DNA from: DATJZH01 sp035499215
GTDB lineage: Bacteria; Actinomycetota; Actinomycetes; Streptosporangiales; Streptosporangiaceae
Direction of reading: 5' to 3'
Assembly: GCA_035499215.1 (NCBI GenBank)
Contig: DATJZH010000066.1
Span: 1-15,939, forward strand
Length of the DNA stretch: 15,939 nt
The translations under genes were made by a program, and so were the position numbers. The notes under the pieces are model-generated. The model did no database searches, was not told the DNA's origin, and saw only the letters and a program-made list of their open reading frames with translations. Of the stretch, positions 5,804 through 12,927 are shown in pieces. Within the stretch, counting starts at the first letter, position 1. Every line of letters begins with the position of its first letter.

Positions 5804-8338
5804 ATGCCTGCGGTCACGCCGCTCGTCCCGGACGAGCAACCAGTTCCCCCCGACCACGCGAACCAGCCGGGCGGGGCAGCCCGGGCCGCCGCCACGAGCG
5901 CGCCGCGCGGCGGGCCCGCGTCCGCCAGCAGCGCAGCCGCGGCAGCACGATCCGCACTCTGGCTGCTGGACCAGGGCGCCGCATCCGGTCGGCTCACCCA
6001 TCTCGAGCACCTTCCGGCCAGGCCAGGGCGCCGCACCACGTGGCCGCGCTGGATTACTGCCGATATCACCGGCGCGTTCGAGCGGGGCGGCATCAGCGGG
6101 CCCTGGGTCCATCAGGCGGCCGCAGCTGAACATGCCCGCGCCGGGCGCAGCGTCATCATCGCCACCGGCACCGCCTCCGGGAAGTCGCTCGGCTATCTGC
6201 TGCCCGCCCTGACGGCAGTCCTTGAGGGGGGCACCGCGCTGTACATCGCGCCCACCAGGGCTCTGGCTGCTGACCAGCTCCGGCTGGTCCGGTCGCTGGC
6301 CGTCCCCGGCATCCGCGCTGCCGTTGTCGATGGCGACACCCCGGCGCCCGAGCGGTCCTGGGCGCGCGCCCACGCGAGCTACCTGCTCACCACCCCGGAC
6401 ATGCTGCACCACGCACTGCTGCCCGGGCACCCGCGCTGGAACGGCTTCCTGCGGCGGCTGCGCTACGTGATCGTTGATGAGTGCCACGGCTACCGCGGCG
6501 TCTTCGGCTCGCATGTCGCTCATGTGCTGCGCAGGCTCCGGCGAGTCGCCGCGCATCATGCCGCCGGCCGGCCCGGAGCCGGCTTCCCGGCGTTCCTCCT
6601 GGCGTCCGCGACCATCAGCGAGCCGGACCGCTGCGCCGGGCTGCTGACCGGGCTGGCCGTCGAGGCGGTCACGGCCGACGCTGCGCCCCGCGGCGAGCTG
6701 GCCTTCGGCCTGTGGGAGCCGCCGCTGACCGCGCTGCGCGGCGAAGCCGGCGCTCCGGTCCGGCGGACCGCCACGGCGGAGGCCGCCGGGATGCTCGCTG
6801 ACCTGGTGCTCGGCAACGTCCCCGCGCTGGCGTTCGTGCGGTCCAGGCGGGGCGCCGAAGCGCTGTCTGTCGCCGCCCGGCGCCGCCTGGCAGAGGCGGG
6901 CGCGGGCGAGCTCGCCGCCCGGGTTGCCGCCTACCGCTCCGGGTATCTCGCCGCGGACCGTCGGGCGCTGGAGGAGGCGCTGCGCACCGGAGAGATCATC
7001 GGCATGGCCACCACCACCGCACTCGAGCTCGGCGTCAATATCGCCGGCCTGGACGCCGTGCTGATCGTCGGATGGCCGGGGACCAGGGCAGCGCTCTGGC
7101 AGCAGGCTGGCCGCGCCGGACGCCATGGCGGCGGCGCCGTCGCCGTTCTGATCGCCCGCGACGATCCGCTGGACACCTATCTCGTGCACCACCCCGAGGC
7201 GCTGCTGCACCGGCCGGTCGAGGCCACCGTCCTCGATCCGGCTAATCCCTACGTGCTCGCACCGCATCTGTGCGCGGCAGCTGCCGAGCTGCCGCTGACC
7301 GAGGCGGATCTGGAGTTGTTCGGACCTGCCGCCAGGCCGGTGGCGGCGGGGCTCAGCCGCGACGGGCTGCTGCGGCAGCGAGAAGACAAGTGGTACTGGA
7401 CGCGCCGGGGCCGGACATCGCTGACCGGGCTGCGCGGTACCGGCGGACATCCCGTGCGCATCGTGGAAGCATCCACCGGCAGGCTGATCGGGACGGTGGA
7501 TGAGCCCTCGGCTCATGTGCTTGCGCACACCGGTGCGGTATATCCGCATCAGGGCGAGATGTACCTGGTGACACGCCTCGACCTGGCCGACTGCGTGGCT
7601 CTCGTCGAGGCAGCCGAGCCGGGCTATTCCACCTCCGCGCGTGAGCTGACCGGGATAGCCATAAGCCGGGAGCTGCGCCGGGCTTCCTGGGGTCATGCCG
7701 CGGTTCATTTCGGCGACGTGCTGGTGACCCGCCAGGTGGTCTCGTTCATCCGCAGGAATGCGGACACTGGTCAGCCGCTTGGCGAGGAGCCGCTCGACCT
7801 GCCGGCCCGCAGCCTGCGGACCAGGGCGGTCTGGTGGACGATAGCGCCCGGTCAGCGAGCCGAGCTGGCCGCGGCGCGGGTGGATCTCGCTGGCGCGGCC
7901 CACGCTGCCGAGCACGCGTCCATCGGCCTGCTGCCGCTGGTCGCCGCCTGCGACCGCTGGGACGTCGGCGGGGTCTCGGCGGACCTGCACCCGGCAACCG
8001 GCAGGCTGACCGTCTTTGTCTATGACGGCCACGAGGGAGGCGCGGGCTTCGCCGAGCGGGGCTTCGCCGCTGCCCGGGAGTGGCTGGCGGCAACTGCCCA
8101 GGCAATCGCGTCCTGCGAGTGCGCATCCGGCTGTCCGTCCTGCATTCAGTCGCCCAAGTGCGGCAACGGCAACCAGCCGCTGTCGAAGCACGGAGCGGTG
8201 CAACTGCTCGCGCGGCTGCTGGCCGCCCAGGCCGGCGATTCCCCGGCCAGGACATGGGGCGACCCCCGCCGGGGGGGAGAGCGGGGGTCGCCGTACGGTC
8301 CGACTCCGGGGGGGCAGAGCCGGCTCCGTTACCCATGA
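5804..8338 (+). CDS. DEAD/DEAH-box helicase with DUF1998 cysteine cluster, MrfA/SftH family
   Basis: This superfamily 2 DNA helicase translocates on DNA using ATP. Relatives are MrfA of Bacillus, which acts in repair of mitomycin lesions, and SftH of mycobacteria, a 3'-5' helicase. In the 844 residues, Walker A is TGTASGKS (121-128), motif II DECH (225-228), motif III SAT (268-270), a TTTALELGVNI segment (403-413) and motif VI QQAGRAGR (433-440). The C-terminal DUF1998 region has CECASGCPSC (Cys771, 773, 777, 780), the likely metal site of MrfA-type proteins, with a further Cys786. The first 45 residues are Ala/Pro-rich and there is no clear ribosome site before ATG 5804, so the start is less certain. 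The last 30 residues look non-conserved and overlap a strong hairpin. A helicase at this place also flanks bldG in Streptomyces. Confidence 0.94.
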   Translation: MPAVTPLVPDEQPVPPDHANQPGGAARAAATSAPRGGPASASSAAAAARSALWLLDQGAASGRLTHLEHLPARPGRRTTWPRWITADITGAFERGGISGPWVHQAAAAEHARAGRSVIIATGTASGKSLGYLLPALTAVLEGGTALYIAPTRALAADQLRLVRSLAVPGIRAAVVDGDTPAPERSWARAHASYLLTTPDMLHHALLPGHPRWNGFLRRLRYVIVDECHGYRGVFGSHVAHVLRRLRRVAAHHAAGRPGAGFPAFLLASATISEPDRCAGLLTGLAVEAVTADAAPRGELAFGLWEPPLTALRGEAGAPVRRTATAEAAGMLADLVLGNVPALAFVRSRRGAEALSVAARRRLAEAGAGELAARVAAYRSGYLAADRRALEEALRTGEIIGMATTTALELGVNIAGLDAVLIVGWPGTRAALWQQAGRAGRHGGGAVAVLIARDDPLDTYLVHHPEALLHRPVEATVLDPANPYVLAPHLCAAAAELPLTEADLELFGPAARPVAAGLSRDGLLRQREDKWYWTRRGRTSLTGLRGTGGHPVRIVEASTGRLIGTVDEPSAHVLAHTGAVYPHQGEMYLVTRLDLADCVALVEAAEPGYSTSARELTGIAISRELRRASWGHAAVHFGDVLVTRQVVSFIRRNADTGQPLGEEPLDLPARSLRTRAVWWTIAPGQRAELAAARVDLAGAAHAAEHASIGLLPLVAACDRWDVGGVSADLHPATGRLTVFVYDGHEGGAGFAERGFAAAREWLAATAQAIASCECASGCPSCIQSPKCGNGNQPLSKHGAVQLLARLLAAQAGDSPARTWGDPRRGGERGSPYGPTPGGQSRLRYP
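8258..8292 (+). terminator. Perfect 12-bp GC-rich hairpin inside the helicase 3' end
   Basis: Arms 8258-8269 (GGCGACCCCCGC) and 8281-8292 are perfect inverted repeats around an 11-base loop. The structure lies within the coding sequence, ending 46 bases before the stop codon. It has no T-run. It resembles the hairpin-only terminators suggested for actinobacteria, but its place inside the frame is odd. It could instead act in mRNA 3'-end stability. Confidence 0.5.
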
Positions 8339-8409
8339 AAGCCTACGTGTAGCGGCCCAAAGTTACCAGCCAGTCAGCCCGAACGGACAGCAGATACCAT
8401 CCGTTCCCT

Positions 8410-8415
8410 TATGCT
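8410..8415 (+). promoter_or_regulatory. Candidate -10 element for the HAD hydrolase gene
   Basis: TATGCT fits TANNNT and ends eight bases before the GTG at 8424. That gene has no ribosome binding site, so a leaderless transcript starting at the GTG is plausible. The -35 region is not convincing. Confidence 0.35.
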
Positions 8416-8423
8416 GCCGGACC

Positions 8424-9278
8424 GTGGGCACTTGCGTCGAGGGCGGCAGCCCAACTCAGGCCGCTTTCTTCGATCTCGACAAGACGATTATCTCGCGATC
8501 GAGCACGCTGGCGTTCGCGTCTTCCTTCTACCGGCACGGGCTCATCAGCCGGACCGAGGCATTCCGCGGGGCTTGCGCGCAGGTCGTGTTCCGGCTCGGG
8601 GGCGCCAGCCACAGCCGGATGGAACGGATCCGCGCTCAGGTCGGGGAACTGTGCCGGGGCTGGCCCGCCGACCGCGTCGGCGAGATCGTCCGGCGGAACC
8701 TCGACGAGATCATCGTTCCGCTGGTCTACCCGCAGGCATACACGCTGCTCGCCGCCCACCACGAAGCAGGCCGGGATGTGATCATCGTGAGCACTTCCGG
8801 GCAGGAGATGGTCAAGCCGATCGGGGCGCTGCTCGGGGCATCCGGCGTCATAGCCACCCGGATGGCGATAGCCGACGGCCGTTACACCGGCGAGATCGAG
8901 TTCTATGCCTACGGGGAGCAGAAAGCGGCCCGGATGCGCGAGCTCGCCGCCGAGCGCGGTTACCGCCTGGCCGACTGCTTCGGCTACAGCGATTCCGTGA
9001 CGGACCTGCCGATGCTGGAAGCTGTGGGGCATCCGCATGCGGTCAACCCGGACCGCGCGCTGCGGAAAATCGCCCGCGAGCGCGGCTGGCCGGTGCTTGC
9101 CTTCGGGGGCCGGCCGCAGCCGCCGCCGCGCAGGCCAGGCCGGATGGGCAGGCCAGGCCGGGCAGGCCAGGCCGGCGGGGCCCGCCGGGGAGGCCAGCCG
9201 GGCCGGGCCCGCCGGGCAGGCCAGGGCGGCCGCGCAGGTCACACCCGCCCGCCGGGTGGATGCGACCTGGGCAGTTGA
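8424..9278 (+). CDS. HAD-IB family hydrolase, SerB-like phosphatase
   Basis: This is a predicted cytosolic phosphatase of the HAD-IB subfamily (relatives include SerB and CicA-type proteins). The substrate is unknown. From GTG 8424 the product has 284 residues. Motif I is FDLDKT (16-21, nucleophile Asp17), motif II STSG (123-126), motif III Lys167 in YGEQK, and motif IV is GYSDSVTDLP (187-196) with Asp190 and Asp194. The conserved fold ends near residue 228 with GWPVLAF. The remaining 55 or so residues are a Gly/Pro/Arg/Gln-rich low-complexity tail, coded by a GC-rich repeat. The frame is open upstream through the helicase end, but the earlier codons look non-coding. No clear ribosome binding site is visible. 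A HAD hydrolase of this kind is found in the same broad region in mycobacteria (Rv3661, from memory). Confidence 0.88.
   Translation: MGTCVEGGSPTQAAFFDLDKTIISRSSTLAFASSFYRHGLISRTEAFRGACAQVVFRLGGASHSRMERIRAQVGELCRGWPADRVGEIVRRNLDEIIVPLVYPQAYTLLAAHHEAGRDVIIVSTSGQEMVKPIGALLGASGVIATRMAIADGRYTGEIEFYAYGEQKAARMRELAAERGYRLADCFGYSDSVTDLPMLEAVGHPHAVNPDRALRKIARERGWPVLAFGGRPQPPPRRPGRMGRPGRAGQAGGARRGGQPGRARRAGQGGRAGHTRPPGGCDLGS
9131..9227 (+). repeat. GC-rich short repeats encoding the HAD hydrolase tail
   Basis: The 13-mer CAGGCCAGGCCGG occurs exactly at 9131, 9149 and 9163, followed by two related copies of a longer unit (GCCCGCCGGG then AGGCCAG, at about 9179 and 9207). Copy spacings of 18 and 14 bases mean the repeat shifts frame between copies, so the tail is not a periodic protein repeat. 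Confidence 0.75.
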
Positions 9279-9518
9279 TCGAGATCACGAACTGGTCACG
9301 CCCAGGGGCTTCCCTTGGCAGCCGATCCGTCGTACAAAGGTCTCACGGACTCAGCACGTCCGGGCACGTCAGCCAGGTACCCACGCGCGACCAGCCGCGG
9401 GAGGCGTGCCGGGGCAGGCAAACCCAGCGGGTCCCGCCGGTGTGATCGGCGTGGCCGACGGGCGCCTACCCGGCAGTAAAGGTGCACGCTTGGTAACCCG
9501 GATCTGACGTGGGAGGCG

Positions 9519-9543
9519 ACGGCGCCCCGCTGCGGGGCGCCGT
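9519..9543 (+). terminator. Strong hairpin terminator
   Basis: Arms ACGGCGCCCCG (9519-9529) and 9533-9543 pair perfectly over 11 bp around a three-base loop, followed by TTGCTGTT, a short T-rich tail on the plus strand only. It could end the HAD hydrolase transcript or that of an unseen small RNA. Confidence 0.7.
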
Positions 9544-9710
9544 TTGCTGTTCCGGCTCGGCCGTCGGGGCGGTCGGCCAGCCCGATCGGCGCCGTCGGCG
9601 CTCGCCCCGCGGCCCTGGCAGCGAGCCGGCAGTGCTCAACTGATCTGCTGGATTGGCACGCTGTGCGAATGCCGCGAGAGGGTATGAGCGAGACTTGACG
9701 ACAACACAAG

Positions 9711-9717
9711 AGGGGAG
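9711..9717 (+). promoter_or_regulatory. Ribosome binding site of the holin-like gene
   Basis: AGGGGAG lies six bases before ATG 9724 and fixes the start of the first gene of the operon. Confidence 0.75.
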
Positions 9718-9723
9718 AGCGCG

Positions 9724-10170
9724 ATGGCCGAACCCGCAGCCCGCCAGCCAGCGGGCAGCGCCGACGATCAGTCTCTTGGCGGCCTGGTCTCGCTGGCGGT
9801 CAGGGACATGACTCAGCTGATCAGGTGCGAGCTCGACCTGGCAAAGATGGAGCTCAAGGACGATGCGCGGCGCCTGGGCATCAGCGGGGCGCTGATCGGG
9901 ATGGCCGCGTTTGTCGGCTGCCTGGTGCTCATGCTCCTGTGCTTCGCCTTCGCCTTCGGCCTCGTCGCCGCGGGAATCTGGGTATGGGCGGCGTTTCTCA
10001 TCGTCGCCGGCACCTGCGTGCTGCTGGCCGCGCTGGCGCTGCTGATCGCCTACATGAAGGTACGCAGGCTGACCGGCCTGCGCCAGACACGGCAGACGGT
10101 TCAGGACGACCTTGCCCTGATCCGCCGGGACGACAGTGCCGCGCTGGCGCCCTCAGGCGGAGCCGGCTGA
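9724..10170 (+). CDS. Phage holin family / DUF1469 (Holin superfamily III) membrane protein
   Basis: This 148-residue protein has a soluble N-terminal part (1-52) with a probable amphipathic helix around VSLAVRDMTQLIRCELDLAKMEL (residues 22-44), then two hydrophobic segments at about 54-82 and 86-110, and a charged C-terminal tail. That layout, and the LI..EL.LAK.EL pattern, fit the DUF1469/Act_holin family. Despite the name, chromosomal members next to epoxide hydrolase genes are not known to lyse cells; they are thought to be small cytoplasmic-membrane proteins of unknown role. A good ribosome site precedes the ATG. The stop is two bases before the start of the next gene, so the two are almost certainly co-transcribed. 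Rv3669, beside ephE in M. tuberculosis, is the likely counterpart. Confidence 0.85.
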   Translation: MAEPAARQPAGSADDQSLGGLVSLAVRDMTQLIRCELDLAKMELKDDARRLGISGALIGMAAFVGCLVLMLLCFAFAFGLVAAGIWVWAAFLIVAGTCVLLAALALLIAYMKVRRLTGLRQTRQTVQDDLALIRRDDSAALAPSGGAG

Positions 10171-10172
10171 CG

Positions 10173-11096
10173 GTGACCGAGCGCGGTGATGCGGCTATCT
10201 TCCTGGACGGGCCATGGGCGCACCGGTCGGTCAGCGCCAACGGCACCCGCTTTCACGTCGTGGAAAGCGGCGAGGGCCCGCTGGTGCTGCTGCTGCATGG
10301 TTTCCCGGAATACTGGTGGACCTGGCGGGGGCAGCTGTCGTCGCTGAGCCAGGCCGGATTCCGCACGGCCGCGGTCGACCTGCGCGGCTACGGCGGCAGC
10401 GACAAGCCGCCGCGCGGATATGACCTCGTCACCGGCGCGTCGGATGCCGCCGGCCTGATCCGCTCGCTGGGCGAGGCCAACGCGGTCGTGGTGGGCCATG
10501 ACTGGGGCGGCCTGATCGCCTGGACGATGGCCGCCTACTTTCCGAAGGTTGTCCGGCGGCTGGCCGTCGTCTCGGTCCCGCATCCGCTCCGGCTGCGCGC
10601 CGCCGTCCTGTCCGACCCCCTCGGGCAGGGCCGCAGCAGCGGCTATGCGCTCGGCTTCCAGCTGCCGCTGCTGCCGGAACGGCAGCTGCGGCGGGACGGG
10701 GCACGGCGGGTGGGCAAGATGCTGGCCGCGTGGTCGGGTCCTGGCTGGCCGGACGAGGAGACCGAGCGGCGTTACCGGGCGGCGATGTCGGTCCCGTCGG
10801 TCGCCCACCTGGCCCTTGAGTACCATCGCTGGTTCGTGCGCTCCCGGCTCCGTCCGGACGGGCTCCGCTACGCGCGGGCCATGCGCGCGCCGATCCAGGC
10901 ACCTACCCTGCACCTGCACGGATCGCTGGACAGCTGCGTGCTGCCCAGCGCGGCCATGGGCTCGGGCATGCATGTCGAGGCCCCGTACCGGTGGCGGCTT
11001 CTCGACGGAGCCGGGCATTTCCCGCATGAGGAGCAGCCCGGGCGTTTCGACGCCGAGCTGCGCTCCTGGCTCGCCGACCCCGAGCCCGAGCGGTGA
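10173..11096 (+). CDS. Alpha/beta hydrolase, epoxide hydrolase-like (EphE-like)
   Basis: This is a predicted cytosolic alpha/beta-hydrolase of 307 residues. The oxyanion-hole motif HGFPEYWW (42-49) and nucleophile motif GHDWGG (108-113) with Asp110 point to the epoxide hydrolase/haloalkane dehalogenase branch, rather than the serine esterases. HGSLDS near residue 250 and GAGHFPHEE near 278-286 supply the acid and histidine of the triad. HGFP is typical of epoxide hydrolases. GTG 10173 is chosen as start because it follows the preceding stop by two bases and leads directly into GPWAHRSVSANGTRFHVVE, the normal first strands. The reading frame is open further upstream, but that overlaps the holin-like gene. 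The natural substrate is unknown. It overlaps the next gene by four bases. Confidence 0.92.
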   Translation: MTERGDAAIFLDGPWAHRSVSANGTRFHVVESGEGPLVLLLHGFPEYWWTWRGQLSSLSQAGFRTAAVDLRGYGGSDKPPRGYDLVTGASDAAGLIRSLGEANAVVVGHDWGGLIAWTMAAYFPKVVRRLAVVSVPHPLRLRAAVLSDPLGQGRSSGYALGFQLPLLPERQLRRDGARRVGKMLAAWSGPGWPDEETERRYRAAMSVPSVAHLALEYHRWFVRSRLRPDGLRYARAMRAPIQAPTLHLHGSLDSCVLPSAAMGSGMHVEAPYRWRLLDGAGHFPHEEQPGRFDAELRSWLADPEPER

Positions 11097-11596
11097 GCCC
11101 GCCGCAGCAGCGGGACCGCCAGCAGCGCGACAGGGACCCCGCTGGCCGGGCCAGGAACGCCAGGCCCCGCGATGAGCTGGGGCGGCCGCTGGACCGCCGC
11201 GCTGCTGGCGAGCCGACGGTGCCGGACGATCTGGGGCTGGCTCCCGCCGACGCTCTTGACCAGGCCCAGCAGCTGCTTGACGCCGGCCGGCCGTTTCACG
11301 CGCATGAGGTGCTGGAAGCGGCCTGGCGCGCCGCACCGCCAGGTGAGCGTGACCTGTGGCAGGGGCTGGCCCAGATCGCGGTGGGCCTGACGCACGCCCG
11401 GCGGGGAAACGGCCGCGGCGCGGTGGCTCTGCTGCGCCGCGGGGCGCAGGGTGTCGCCGGCTACGCCCGCGCCTGCCCGCACGCGGTCGACGCGGCGGCC
11501 GTGGCCAGCGCGGCGACCGAGCTGGCAGCCCGGATAGCGGGCGATGGCCTGGCGGCGGTGACCGAGTCCCAGCTGCGGCTGAAGCTCCGGGGCTGA
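11093..11596 (+). CDS. DUF309 domain-containing protein
   Basis: This 167-residue protein has a poorly conserved, charged first 45 residues, then a DUF309 domain at about 52-125. Its signature is visible: FHAHEVLEAAWRAAP (68-82), LWQGLAQIAVGLTHARRGN (88-106) and GAVALLRRGA. The function of the family is unknown; the HAHE and WR residues are its conserved core. GTG 11093 overlaps the TGA of the hydrolase gene as GTGA, which suggests translational coupling. It is the last gene of the three-gene operon. Its final codons run into a 14-bp tandem repeat, whose second unit supplies the stop codon, so the present C-terminus may result from repeat growth. Confidence 0.88.
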   Translation: MSPPQQRDRQQRDRDPAGRARNARPRDELGRPLDRRAAGEPTVPDDLGLAPADALDQAQQLLDAGRPFHAHEVLEAAWRAAPPGERDLWQGLAQIAVGLTHARRGNGRGAVALLRRGAQGVAGYARACPHAVDAAAVASAATELAARIAGDGLAAVTESQLRLKLRG

Positions 11597-11645
11597 AGCT
11601 CGGGGGCTGAAGCTCCGGGGCTGAAGCTCGGGGGCTGACTTCGGG
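11578..11645. repeat. 14-bp tandem repeat, four full copies and a partial one
   Basis: Units start at 11578, 11592, 11606 and 11620, alternating exactly between GCTGAAGCTCCGGG and GCTGAAGCTCGGGG, so the pattern is also two copies of a 28-bp unit. A diverged fifth copy starts at 11634. The array covers the end of the DUF309 gene and the gap before the convergent marP-like stop at 11661. Each unit carries a TGA, so added copies cannot lengthen the protein in the present frame. Confidence 0.9.
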
Positions 11646-11660
11646 CTAACCACGGCACCG

Positions 11661-12854
11661 TTACTGGCACTGCTGGGTGGAAACCGGAACGCTGGCTGCC
11701 TCGCCTTGCTGCGCGTCTGAGGAGATCCCGGCGGCCGCCAGAGCGTACCCGGTATCGGGCACCGCGGTTGCCGCGGCAAAGACCATGCCGTAGACCCTGC
11801 CGTCGGGGGCGAGTAGCGGGCCGCCTGAATTGCCCGGCTTCACCATCGCCCTGATCGGGTAAATCTGCCGGGTGACCTGGGCGGTCTGGTAGATATCGGG
11901 CCCGCTGACTTCCTCGAGTGCGTCGACACGGGCCGGAACAGCGGAAAACTGCCCGTTGAGCGGATAGCCGACGACGATCGCGCCCGCTCCGGCGCCGGCC
12001 GTGCCGGCGAACTGCAGCGGCCGGGCACGGAGGCCGCCGACTGCGAGCACCGCGACGTCCCGCTCGGGGTCATACAAAACTACCTGGGCGGGATAGCGGA
12101 AACCAGTGCGGGTAATGATCCGCAGCCCGCTGGTGACCCCGGCAACGACATGCGCGTTCGTGATGACCCGGTCGGGGGCGATCAGGAAACCGGAGCCTTC
12201 CAGCCGCCGCGAGCAGCTCGGCGCGATGCCCTGGATCTTGACGATGCTATCGCGAGCCAGGTCAAGCCCGCGGGAGGAGACCAGGCGGGGGTCGGGCGGC
12301 GGCACCGCGAGCGGGCTCTCCGCGCCGATGGCACCGAACACCTGCGTGTACGGTCCGCTGGCGAGCAGGCTGCGCAGCGGCGAGAAAGCCTGGCCAATGC
12401 TTGCCTGCGGGATGACCCGGTCGACAGCGCGCAGCACGAACGAGTCGTTGACCTGGCGGTCGATCATCGTGAACGGCGAGTATGCGACAAATGAGCCGAT
12501 GATCCAGGCCACCAGCAGCACCGCGGCGACATTCACTGCCGCGCCGCCGATCGAGTCAAGGATCGTGGCTGGCCGTCCCCGCAGCCGCGACCGCACCGCC
12601 ACGCCCAGGCCGGAGGTCACCAGCATGCCGGCCATCGCGGCGACGAATACCACCAGGATGGCCAGGAATGCCTGCACGTTCAGGCTCGTGGCCAGCGATC
12701 TGGAAATTCGCGGCGCGAAAATGGCCCCGATCACCACGCCGCCGACGAAGCCGGCGAAGCTCAGCACGCCGATGATGAAGCCCTGACGATAACCGGCGAC
12801 CGCGAAGGCGGCCGCGAGCACTATCAGGATGAGATCCAGCAAGTCACCCCGCAC
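11661..12854 (-). CDS. MarP-like membrane-anchored periplasmic serine protease
   Basis: This 397-residue protein combines a CvpA-like N-terminal membrane part (four hydrophobic segments within about 5-125) and a chymotrypsin-like trypsin-2 protease domain (about 195-375) expected outside the membrane. The triad is His235 (TNAHVV), Asp266 (ERDVAVL) and Ser343 (GNSGG). Cys214 and Cys396 match the disulfide pair of M. tuberculosis MarP (Rv3671c; triad His235, Asp264, Ser343, Cys214-Cys395), a protease needed for acid resistance. The near identity of numbering supports the GTG start at 12854, although its ribosome site is poor. The start lies 87 bases after the stop of the NUDIX gene, so it may belong to the same transcript. 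It converges on the DUF309 gene. Confidence 0.94.
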   Translation of the reverse strand: MRGDLLDLILIVLAAAFAVAGYRQGFIIGVLSFAGFVGGVVIGAIFAPRISRSLATSLNVQAFLAILVVFVAAMAGMLVTSGLGVAVRSRLRGRPATILDSIGGAAVNVAAVLLVAWIIGSFVAYSPFTMIDRQVNDSFVLRAVDRVIPQASIGQAFSPLRSLLASGPYTQVFGAIGAESPLAVPPPDPRLVSSRGLDLARDSIVKIQGIAPSCSRRLEGSGFLIAPDRVITNAHVVAGVTSGLRIITRTGFRYPAQVVLYDPERDVAVLAVGGLRARPLQFAGTAGAGAGAIVVGYPLNGQFSAVPARVDALEEVSGPDIYQTAQVTRQIYPIRAMVKPGNSGGPLLAPDGRVYGMVFAAATAVPDTGYALAAAGISSDAQQGEAASVPVSTQQCQ

Positions 12855-12927
12855 GTGACCAACCGTATCTCCCCAGCGACCGGCAGCGGCATGTCCCGCG
12901 CGCTGCGGCCGGGCCTGGCCTGCCCCG

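Larger units (their letters stand above)
9279..9723. other. Gene-free stretch of 445 bp
   Basis: I see no convincing protein gene here. A 34-codon frame from GTG 9406 to the stop at 9505-9507 lacks the strong GC bias at third codon positions and has a badly spaced ribosome site. No tRNA or known riboswitch signature was recognised. The stretch contains one strong terminator-like hairpin (9519-9543) about 240 bases after the HAD gene, and the leader of the downstream operon. The distance between the HAD stop and the hairpin leaves room for an untranslated RNA or a long 3' UTR. Confidence 0.6.

Noticed and set aside
5759..8203. Minus-strand open frame of about 814 codons antisense to the helicase gene
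   Set aside because: It mirrors the helicase gene, which has all its motifs. Long antisense frames are common at this GC content, and its translation shows no domain or motif.
9400..9480. GGCAAACC-like string suggesting a cyclic di-GMP riboswitch
   Set aside because: The matching second half of the GEMM core (GACGCAAAGCC-like) is absent, so the resemblance is by chance.
9406..9507. Small 34-codon frame just before the 9519 hairpin
   Set aside because: The GGGAGG sequence is only one base from the GTG, third-position GC is much lower than in real genes here, and the peptide is Gly/Pro-rich with no pattern.
9695..9700. TTGACG as a -35 element for the holin-like gene
   Set aside because: It is only 24 bases before the ATG, leaving no room for a -10 and a leader with the ribosome site.
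9724..10170. Prophage remnant because of the holin-like annotation
   Set aside because: No other phage gene, integrase or att-like repeat is nearby, and the gene lies in a conserved chromosomal operon.
10101..11336. Minus-strand open frame opposite the hydrolase and DUF309 genes
   Set aside because: Both plus-strand genes have clear family motifs. This frame has none.
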